Origin: Saccopteryx bilineata
Taxonomy: Eukaryota; Chordata; Mammalia; Chiroptera; Emballonuridae
DNA length: 64,000 nucleotides
Direction of reading: 5' to 3'
NCBI RefSeq assembly: GCF_036850765.1
Contig: NC_089491.1
Location: 132,238,266-132,302,265, forward strand
Below the pieces are notes generated by a model that searched no databases, was not told the DNA's origin, and saw nothing but the letters and a program-made list of their open reading frames with translations. The translations under genes and the position numbers were made by a program. Shown one piece after another: positions 55,515-64,000 of the stretch (positions are counted from its first letter, which is position 1; every line of letters starts with the position of its first letter).

Positions 55515-58500
55515 AGAGACAGTCAGACAGACTCCCGCATGCACCCGACCGGGATCCACCCGGCACGCCCACCAGGGGCGATGCTCTGCCCACCAGGGGG
55601 CGATACTCTGCCCATCCTGGGCGTTGCCATGTTGCAACCAGAGCCACTCTAGCGCCCGAGGCAGAGGCCACAGAGCCATCCCCAGCGCCCGGGCCATCTT
55701 TGCTCCAATGGAGCCTTGGCTGCGGGAGGGGAAGAGAGAGACAGAGAGGAAGGCGCGGCGGAGGGGTGGAGAAGCAAATGGGCGCTTCTCTTGTGTGCCC
55801 TGGCCGGGAATCGAACCCGGGTCCTCCGCATGCTAGGCCGACGGTCTACCGCTGAGCCAACCGGCCAGGGTCTGTACCACAGAATTTTAATCCACTCGTC
55901 CACTGAAGGACATTTGGGCTGTTTCTAGATCTTGTCGCTTGTGAACAATGCTGCCATAAACATGAGGTGCATGTCTACTTTTGGATCAATGTTTTGAGAT
56001 TCTTAGGATATATTCCTAGAAATGGGATAGCTGAGTGAAAAGGCAGTTCCATTTTTAATTTTTTGAGGAAATGCCATACAGTTTTCCACAGTTGTTGCAC
56101 AAGTCTGCATTCCCACCAGCAGTGCAGGAGGGTTCTCTTTTCTCCACACCCTCACCAGCACTTGTGTGTTGCTTTGTTAATGAGTGCCATTAAACAGGTG
56201 TGAGGTGGTATCTCGTTGTGGTTTTAATTTGCATTTCTCTAATAATTAGTGACATTGAACATTTTTTCATCTGCTTATTTGCCAAGTATATGTCCTCTTT
56301 GGAGAAGTGTCTATTCATTTCCTTTGCCCATTTTTAATTGGATTGTTTACTTTCCTGGTGCTGAGTTTTAGAAATACTTTATTAATTTTGGTTATTAACC
56401 CCTTCTCAGATGTGTTGGTGAATCTGTCCTCCCATTGTGTGGGTTGTCTTTTTATTTTGTTAATGGTGTCTTTTGCTGTGCAAAAGCTTTTTAGTTTGAT
56501 ATATAGTCTCATTTGTTTATTTTGTCCTTTATTTCACTTTCTCATGGAGATATATTGGCAAAAATATTGCTACGAGAGATATTGGAGAGTTTACTGCCTA
56601 TGTTTTCTTCCAAGAAGTTTATGGTTTTGCAACTTACATTTAAGTCTTTATCCACTTTGAGTTTATTTTTGAGAATGGTGTAAATTGATAGTCTAGTTTC
56701 ATTTTTTTGCATGTGACAGTCCAATATTCCCAACACCATTTATTAAAAAGACTGTCTTTACTCCACTGTATGCTCTTACCTCTTTTGACAAATATCAATT
56801 GACCATAAGGGCATGTTTTTATTTCTGAACTCTCTGTTCTATTCCATTGATCTGTATTGCTTGTTCTTATGCCAGTACCAAGATGTTTTGATTACAGTGG
56901 CCTTGTAGTATAACTTGATGTCGGGAAGTATGATACCTCTCACTTTATTCTTCATTTTCAAGATTGCTGAGGCTATTCGTGTTCCCTTTTGATCCCATAT
57001 AAATTTTTGGAATGTTTGTTCTATATCTTTGAAATATGCCATAGGTATTTTAATAGGAATTGTATTGAATTTATAGATCGCTTTGGGTAGTACAGACATT
57101 TTAATGATGTTTATTCTTCTTATCAATGAATACAGTATATGCTTCCACTTGTTTGTATTTTCCTTGATTTCTTTTTTCAATGCCTTATAATTTTCCAGGT
57201 ACAAGGCATTTACCTACTTGGTTCATTTTATTTCTGGGTACGTTATTTTGTTGTTGTTGTTGTTGTTGCAATAGTGAAGGGGATTATTTCCTTAATTTCT
57301 CTTTCTGACAGCTTATTGTTGGTATATAAAAATGCCATTGATTTCTGAATATTAATTTTATATCCTACCACCTTACCATATTCATTTATCAGGTCTAGAA
57401 GTTTTTTGACTGAGACCTTAGAATTTTCTATGTACAGTGTTATGTCGTCAAGAAACATGACAGTTTTACTTCTTCTTTTCCAATTTGGATGCCTTTTATT
57501 TCTTCTTCTTGTCTGATTGCTGTGGCTAGGACTTCCAGAACTATGTTGAATAAGAGTGGTGGGAGGGAAGCACCCCTGTCTTGTTCCTGGTCCTAAGGGA
57601 ACTGCTTTTAATTTTTGCCCATTGAGTATGATGCTGGCTGTTGGTTTGTCATAGATGCCCTTTATTATGGTAAGGTATGTCCTCTGCATTCCCACTTTGC
57701 TGAGAGTCTTGATCATAAAGGGGTGCTGGATTTTATCAAATACTTTTTCTGCATCTATTGAGATAATTGTATGATTTTTATCCTTTCTTTTGTTTATGTG
57801 ATGAATCATATTTATTAATTTGCAAATATTATACCAGCCTTGTCTCCCCAGAATAAATTCCAATTGATTACAATATATGGTCTTTTTGATGTATTGCTGG
57901 ATCTATGTTGCTATAATATTTTGTTGAGAATTTTAGCATCTATGTTCATCAGGGATATTGATTTATGGTTTTCTTTCTTTGTAGTGTCTTCACCTGGTTT
58001 TGAAATGAGGATAATGCTTGCCTCATAAAAGGAGCTTGGAAGTCTTCCCTCCTTGAATTTTTTTCAAATAGCTTGAGAAGGATAGGTCCTAGTTCTTCTT
58101 TGTTTGATAAAATTTGCCTGTGAAGCCATCTGGTCCAGAACTTTTGTTTGCTGGGAGTTTTTTGATAACTGCTTCAATTTCAGTTTTGTAATTGGTTTGT
58201 TTAGGTTTTCTGATGCTTCCAGATTGAGTTTTGGAGGATTTTAAGTTTCTAGTAATTTATTCATTTCACCTAGGTTGTTCAATTTTTTGGTATATATAGA
58301 TCTTCATAGTATTTTCTTACAATCTTTTATATTTATGTGATGTCAGTTGTTAGTTCTCCACTCTCATTTTTAATTTTATTTATTTGAGTCCTCTCTCTTT
58401 TAACCTGATAAGTCTTGTTAAAGGTTTGCCAACCTTGTTTACCTTTTCAAAGAATCAGCTCTTAGTTTCATTGATCTTTTGTCTTATTTTTTTTATAGTC

Positions 58501-58950
58501 TCTATGTCATTTATTTCCACTCTGATCTTTATTCTTTCCTTCCTTCTACTTTCTCTCAGCTTTATTTGTAGTTCTTTTTCTAGTCCTTTTAGGTACAGGG
58601 TTAAGTTGTCTATTTTAGCTTTGTCTTGCTTCTTAAGCTATGCCTGTAATGCAATGAACTTCCCTCTCAGGACTGCTTTTGCTGTGTCCCATAAATTTTG
58701 AGTTGTTGTATGTTCACTTTCATTTGTTTCAAGGAAATTTTTTATTTCTTCCTTGAGCTCGTTGTTAACCCATTCAGTATTTATTAACATGGTATTTAGC
58801 CTCAAGTGTTTGAATGTTTTTTAGTTTTTCTATTGTAATTGATTTCTAGTTTCATGCCATTGTGATCAGAGAAGACACTTGATATGATCTCAGTCTTCTT
58901 AAATTTATTGAGACTTGTTTTGTGTCCTAACATATGGTCTATCCTTTTAG

Positions 58951-59189
58951 ACAGACAGAGAGATGATAGATAAATACAGATGGCTAGATATAGATGATAT
59001 AGATATATAAAACTATCAGCTGGAATAGATTTAATGATTTTGTGCATCAGGATGAAAATTCCCTCTCTGTCTCCTAGGGACCACCCTTCCTGCCCACTGG
59101 AAGTGCTGTACAGAACATGGCCTTTTCTAACTGGCTCTCTCCCTTGCCCCCTGGCTTTTGGCACTGCAGTGATCAGCATCACAACCAAG
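58951..59189. other. GATA-rich low-complexity and unassigned sequence
   Basis: 'gatgatagataaatacagat' and 'gatatagatgatatagatat' form a degenerate GATA repeat at 58965-59010. Beyond that nothing is recognisable. Confidence 0.5.
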
Positions 59190-59345
59190 ATAAATTACAT
59201 TTACTGAGCACCGACTTTGTGCCAGGCAGACACTACAGTTCTGTAGAGATGAAGTCTCATTTAATCCCCACACTAGATTTCTGATCATATCTACTGCCAT
59301 CTGCAGACAAATGGAACAAGAGGCTCCAGAGCAGCAGTCAGTCAC
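59190..59345 (-). mobile_element. MIR, minus strand
   Basis: 'ttactgagcaccgactttgt', 'gccaggcagacactacagtt' and 'tctcatttaatccccacact' are the complement of the MIR 3' half. Confidence 0.72.
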
Positions 59346-59492
59346 TGACCCTGGGACCCCCAGAGCTAAGCAGCATGGGAAAGGGTTCAGGGTGCTAATA
59401 CTAGAGTCTCACTTGCACACCAAGTAACTTCTTTCACTACTATAGCCAGTTATGTGAGTAATTTTGTGATATTTTAAATATTTTGTTTTTAG

Positions 59493-59643
59493 CTTCAGCT
59501 CCTGGTTATTCCAAAAATCCCGTTAAAAATAGTTTAGTTGTTCAAGTTGATGGAGACATTGCCATTAAATGTAAGCCTCACGCCTTCCCGAGGGCCATGA
59601 TCTCCTGGAAGAGAGAGGCACAGAGCCTGAGGCAAAGCAGAAG
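59493..59643 (+). CDS. contactin-type immunoglobulin-domain exon (single exon)
   Basis: Contactins are GPI-anchored neuronal adhesion proteins with six Ig and four fibronectin III domains. This 151-bp segment follows a T-rich acceptor (TTTTGTTTTTAG, phase 1) and ends at AAG|GTAAAC. Its frame has no stop: SAPGYSKNPVKNSLVVQV, then DGDIAIKCKPHAFPRAM and ISWKREAQSLRQSRR. The Ig cysteine (KCKP) and the tryptophan 12 residues on (ISWK) are present. SKNP, CKP and PRA..SWK resemble the fifth Ig domain of CNTN3-6-type contactins, remembered rather than aligned. Residues after the tryptophan differ from what I recall (KREAQ for KKG). I found no neighbouring contactin exon within 4 kb. It could be an exon of a gene with very long introns, or a diverged remnant. 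Confidence 0.6.
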
Positions 59644-60689
59644 GTAAACCAATCTTCCTTTGTGTGGTTTAATAGCTTGAAGTAGTTGGTTAATATAGTA
59701 TCTTCCAAATTCTTACAGTTTACGAGGGCTTCCAAAATTTCCTCCCTTATGATAAACCTACAACCGCATATCTGGAGATCCTGGAATTTCTCACATGACA
59801 GTAGAAACAAAACAACTTTATAAAGCTACATAATTTGACTACAATGCACTCCACACATGGGCTTCTAATAGATATATTTTTAAAACCTCTGACGACTTTC
59901 CCCTATGTCTAGCCTGAAGATACGTTCCTGACCCGGCCTGTTGAGAAGTCAAGAAGATCATCACACAAGGGGAGAGACACTCATGCTCACACACTGGCCT
60001 TGTGGTGTTCACATTCTCACACAGGTGTTGTCCTTGTGTGGGGAGGAGGTCCCCACGTGAACCACAGTAGAGCAGCTCCCACAGGGAAAGAGGAGCCATC
60101 CTTCCTCCCTGGTTGGACACAGGCGTGTCTTCTAAGACAATGATGACAGTACAGAACAGGTGTTTCTCTCCATGTATTACATGTTTCATTCTGTGGTACT
60201 GCAGAGCTCTGCACAGCTGGAGGTGACAAGCCTGCAGCTGCAGCTCTCTGTTCAGTGACCACGTGTGTTGCTGTGTGGCCAGGTAGGCAGAGGGCTACTT
60301 TCAGAGCAAGCCATTGTGCTAAACTAAAGGTATGAAAACAGTTCCATCAGGTGCATCTTGAGTTCATATGCCAACCAGGCCTGGCAGATCACATGAATGA
60401 AGGGGACACATCAGGTAAAATAAAGGACAAGGAAGACGTGACAAAAGTGGCAACCTCTTGGTCTTGGAAGACAGGACTCGGGCTGGAGAGGGACTTCTGC
60501 ACCTGAAGGAGACGGGAGCATGGAGTCTGTGAAATGATGTTTTGTGGGAAGGCAGACCCTGGGTTGGAAAACTGTAAACATTTCAGGAAAAGTTAGAAAT
60601 CAGGGTATTGGCATTAGGTGAATGGATAAAACACAGGGAGCTCAGAGGGGGCCTGGGCTACTGCCATTATATCTCTAGTAGGTGGCATA
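59644..60689. other. unassigned DNA downstream of the contactin-like exon
   Basis: Minus-strand open frames of 81-116 codons at 59565-60262 have no recognisable domain. The rest of the Ig domain expected in the next contactin exon is not visible. Confidence 0.35.
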
Positions 60690-61375
60690 TTTCCTGGCAC
60701 ATGAAATATTTCTTTGTTTTTCCTGACGTCTGACTTATACCCAGAAATCACATACAATAAAATATACAGATCCGAACTGCACAGCTTAATTAATATTTAC
60801 ATGTGCATGTATACATCCATGTAACTCTTATGCATTTCCAGATACAAAACATTTTCAGCACCCCAGAAGGTGCCCCTGGCTCTCACCTCATTAATAGCAC
60901 CCCTACACACCAAAAGTGACCGTTATTCTGACACTGTCACAATAGACTAGTTTCACCTGTCTGTGAACTTAATTTCAATGAGCTCACACAGTATGTATTC
61001 ATTGTTGCACAATCTTTAAGTCCATTCTACCGTGGACAGACATTTGGGTTGCTCCTTATTTATAAATAAAGTGGCTGTGAAGATTCCCGTACCTGTCTCT
61101 TATGGACACATGCAGTGTTTCCTGTTGGATGTTTACCCAGGAGAAGAATTTCTGGGTCACAGGGTATACACATATTTGGTACATACTACAAAATAGTTCT
61201 GTAAAACAGTTGTTCTCAATTACATTCTCACTAGGAATACATGGGCATTTCAGTTGCTTCACATCCTTGTCAACACTTGATATTGTCAGTCCTTTACATT
61301 TCAGCCATTCTGGTGAGAATGTAGTGCTGTTTCATTGCACTTTTAACATTAAACTTTTACTAAATGCATAAATAA
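60690..61375 (-). mobile_element. old L1-like 3' fragment, minus strand
   Basis: 'tggacagacatttgggttgc', 'gaagaatttctgggtcacag', 'cattctcactaggaatacat', 'cacatccttgtcaacacttg' and 'cattctggtgagaatgtagt' are antisense L1 3' landmarks of an old family. Confidence 0.6.
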
Positions 61376-61428
61376 AAATAATATGCCTATGAAATGGGGT
61401 GTTATTTAGCTATAAAGAAATGTATTGT

Positions 61429-61823
61429 AGGCCCTTGCCGGTTGGCTCAGTGGTTGAGCGTCGGCCTGGCGTGCAGAAGTCCCGGGTTCGATTCCCGGCC
61501 AGGGCACACAGGAGAAGCGCCCATCTGCTTCTCCACCCCTCCCCTTCTCTTTCCTCTCTATCTCTCTCTTCCCCTCCCGCAGCCAAGGCTCCATTGGAGC
61601 AAAGATGGCCCGGGCGCTGGGGATGGCTCCTTGGCCTCTGCCCCAGGCGCTGGAGTGGCTCTGGTTGCAACAGAGCGATGCCTTGGAGGGGCAGAGCATG
61701 GCCCCCTGGTGGGCAGAGCGTCGCCACCTGGTGGGCGTGCCGGGTGGATCCCGGTTGGGCGCATGCGGAAGTCTGTCTGACTGTCTCTTCCCATTTCCAG
61801 CTTTAGAAAAATACAAAAAAAAA
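61429..61823 (+). mobile_element. SINE type 2 with perfect 15-bp TSD and two CTCF-like cores
   Basis: 'aggcccttgccggttggctc' head, B-box GGTTCGATTCC, full body and poly-A. The TSD AAAGAAATGTATTGT is at 61414-61428 and 61824-61838. Two minus-strand cores match the CTCF consensus exactly: CCACCAGGGGGC (61701-61712) and CCACCAGGTGGC (61723-61734). Confidence 0.94.
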
Positions 61824-61919
61824 AAAAGAAATGTATTGTTAAGGAAAACAATATTGGGGACACACTTATGTTAAAGCTGAAAACATACTGTATTTTTCAT
61901 TCCATAAGACATGCTTTTT

Positions 61920-64000
61920 AGTGATGTCAGAGAAATGGTGCCGTGAGGAGCGCGACCGACAAATCTCCCCAAAATTCCAACAAGTTCATCAACCAGAGAC
62001 AGAAAAATCTATCTTTGGAGCATCTGGGAGTTTCATATACTGAAGGCAAAGGTAGGATCAAGCAAAAAATTGACTAAATATATAATCAACCCTGAAAGAA
62101 ATAAGGACAAAAGAACACTCTGCCTTGCTCACTAACCTGAGCAAAGGCTGCTTTCACTTGGAACTGAGAGTGGGGCGGGGGCCTAAGGATGTGGAGGAAG
62201 CTAACTGTGGCACGAACGTTTGTTCAAGCCAAGGAAAGAGTGTTCCTGTGGAGAATCAGCCCATGCGTGCAAACGCCTGTACCGCAAGCAGCAGCTGCCA
62301 GCGTTGCACGGGGAGCGCGCCAAAGTGAACTTCCCTTCACCCGAGCTTCTCTGGGCAGGCGGGCGCCTCACCCAGCCATCCAAGCAAACAATCAAGCTTC
62401 GGGGAAGGGGCGCGCAGGCAGCTTGCAGTCCTTTCTGGAGCAGATCGGTGGATCCAATCACTGAAATTACCTTAACCAACAGGCTGCTCACCTCCCAACT
62501 GACCTACACGGCTCTAATTGACAAGATCTCTCTCAGTTCAGAGATCTAAGACAAGAGGCGTGATATTTTTTAGTGCCTCTTGCTAAAGGGATGGGGGCAA
62601 CTTCTGATTGACAGAGCTTTCATACTCAGGGATATATGCTAAAAAGAGGGACTTGGAAGATGTTAAGACCTCCTATACTGCAGGCAGCGACTAGTGCATC
62701 TTCTTCCCAGCCAAAACAGGTTACAAAGTGCGGAAAGCCTGGGGAGAGTGGTCCCACAGAGTGCTAGGCATGCTGAACAGGCCTGGAGGCTCATTGAAAG
62801 TCACCTTGAGAGCAATTGGCTCCCAGCCCCGCCTGAATACGCTGGTGGTTCTGACTGCCAGAGCCTTACCCAGAGCCCTGCGTTAAGTGGGGATAGAGTG
62901 GGGATTTGGCAGCTCTTTGAGCCTCTTACTCCCCAGGCAGAGGCAGCAGCAGCCTCATAGCTGGATCATCAGGCTTCTAATTAATGGAAGGAGAGACTAG
63001 GAGAGAGGCTCAGGGAAAACGGACTTTCTCATCATCGGAGCCTGCAAACACTAACAAGCCTTGACTACCGAGACTGAAACCTAATATATGACATCGCCGT
63101 AGAGTCTCATCAACTGCAAATCTCTACCTAAGCGTGCCACAGGGGCAGAGCCTGGGGTACAGAGTCACCAACCAGGAAGAGGGAGAGGAAAGAAAAAGGA
63201 AGAAGTTAACCTCTCAAAATCAAGAAAAATCCACAGACTTTATAACTTGTTCCACTATTTTTTTGTTTCTTTCATCTTCTTGCCTTTATTATTATTATTT
63301 CTATTTCCTCCACCTTGTTCCTTTTATTCTCTTCCCATCCTATTCTTTCCTCTTCTTGAACTACACTAGACATAAGTGTTACATTTTATTTCTTTTCTTC
63401 TCCCTTACTCTTCATGAGGTTTACACTCCAAAACCCTTAACTCTTTCTTTGTTTTTTTTTCTTTTTTCTTATTTTTTCTTTCCCCTTTTTCTTATTTCTC
63501 CCTCTCTATTAGTTTCTTCTTTTCTCCTTTTACTTTTCCTCTCATTCAATCCTCAATCACGAACAAATTATTTAATTTGGGACTCAAGTTTTTTTGTGGC
63601 ATTTTGAGTGTTTTTACTTTGCTTTTTAACTCATTAGCATTCCTCCTAACCCAGGATCTCCATTCTATTTAGTTTTTGCTTCACTCTATACAATAGTTAT
63701 TTTTTCCTTTTTCTTGTTTCCCTCTTATCCCTCTCATTATATCTCTTAGTCAACCATCATTTACAAGCAAGTCATTTTATACTTGACCCAAATTTTTTCC
63801 ATTTTTTTATTTTGTGAGTCCCTACTTCTTTTTTTATCCCTTGAACACTTCCCCCCAACTCAGGGCCTCTGTTATAGGCAGTTTTTGTTCCATTTAGCAT
63901 AATATAATTTACAGTACATCACGATATTTTCCTCAGGATGAGGGGAGAAGAGGGGAAAGAAGAAAGAAAAGGGGGGGAAATGATAAATTATTATTGGGTT
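61920..64000 (+). mobile_element. LINE-1 5' UTR, plus strand, running out of the window
   Basis: It starts near 'gtgatgtcagagaaatggtg' with 'ccgtgaggagcgcgaccgac', followed by a moderately GC-rich promoter-like kilobase ('gagcagatcggtggatccaa', 'gtcccacagagtgctaggca') and, from 63230, a long pyrimidine-rich stretch. This is the usual make-up of a laurasiatherian L1 5' region. No ORF1 frame has begun by 64000, so coding capacity cannot be judged. Confidence 0.6.

Larger units (their letters stand above)
54908..55872 (-). mobile_element. SINE type 2, minus strand, nested in L1 and itself split by an LTR
   Basis: The tail and 'tgaagctggaaacagggag' lie at 54908-54948, the body and head at 55515-55872. 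The TSD TGTACCACAG is at 54898-54907 and 55873-55882. It carries a perfect CTCF core CCACCAGGGGGC at 55590-55601 and a second, one-base-shorter one at about 55569. Confidence 0.92.
54421..58945 (-). mobile_element. LINE-1, minus strand, with decayed ORF2
   Basis: The 3' UTR complement starts at 54421 and continues at 55883 beyond the nested SINE. Minus-strand 56839-57204 gives the ORF2 C-terminal part ('[20 protein letters not shown]', '[19 protein letters not shown]'). 57243-57863 gives part of the reverse transcriptase ('IISIDAEKVFDKIQHPFM', 'GTRQGC', and FLDD in place of the usual F/YADD catalytic motif). A (TTG) run at 57248-57268 inserts a poly-Thr stretch, and frames shift on both sides, so the element is inactive. 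No ORF1 or 5' UTR is visible. Sequence turns into a GATA-rich stretch near 58950. Its 3' end is the break in the calcium-channel exon. Confidence 0.88.

Noticed and set aside
57243..57863. Active reverse transcriptase
   Set aside because: The catalytic motif reads FLDD, a poly-Thr microsatellite interrupts the frame and flanking frames are shifted.
61440..61510. tRNA gene (B-box GGTTCGATTCC and cloverleaf-like head)
   Set aside because: The same head is attached to a SINE body with A-tail and TSD in every copy, so it is SINE, not a tRNA gene. The same applies to the other SINE heads.

Overview
This window looks like mammalian nuclear DNA, most probably from a bat. It has no dense ORFs, ribosome binding sites or operons. 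It is packed with tRNA-derived SINEs, L1 and L2 LINE pieces, MIRs, LTRs and cut-and-paste DNA transposons. Four SINE designs recur. Type 1 is Rhin-1-like, with a GTGGCGCAGTGGATAAAGC head and a CT-rich body. Type 2 is about 370-395 bp, with a GGCTCAGTGGTAGAGCGTCGG-like head and a body containing CACACAGGAGAAGCGCCC. Type 3 is about 185 bp and contains CAGGGCACATACAAGAA. Type 4 has a type-1-like head followed by repeated GCTCAAGCC units. From memory of the families, this set points to a horseshoe or leaf-nosed bat lineage (Yinpterochiroptera). That is inference, since no database was searched.

Layout. 1-14 kb: AT-rich DNA with hAT and MER5-like ends, an ERVL-type LTR split by a SINE, L2 and L1 fragments, a mariner-type MITE inside an L1 tail, and a complete non-autonomous hAT carrying a SINE. 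14-25 kb: SINEs of all four types, MIRs, two copies of a second mariner-type element, a MaLR-type LTR, a pyrimidine tract and a second complete hAT. 25-34 kb: an LTR interrupted by a SINE, then about 5 kb of mostly repeat-poor, GC- and pyrimidine-rich DNA that resembles UTR or regulatory sequence. 34-45 kb: a candidate regulatory element, old repeats, an LTR with a 96-bp internal duplication and an LTR related to the 27-kb one in inverted orientation. 45.7-47.3 kb: a GC-rich 43-bp minisatellite. 48-54 kb: SINEs and a two-exon remnant of an L-type calcium-channel alpha-1 gene. 54.4-59 kb: an antisense L1 containing a SINE that in turn contains a solo LTR. 59.5 kb: one contactin-type immunoglobulin-domain exon. 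61.9 kb to the end: the 5' region of a plus-strand L1 that runs out of the window.

I found no intact protein-coding gene. The only host coding sequences I can support are the damaged calcium-channel exon pair and the single contactin-like exon. The longest open frames (530-607 codons at 45.6-47.5 kb) are by-products of the minisatellite. The most interesting points are a CTCF-like core motif carried in the 3' part of the type 2 SINE, the minisatellite and its 468-bp higher-order duplication, the calcium-channel remnant, and several insertions dated against each other by their target-site duplications (TSDs). I saw no new multi-gene system.
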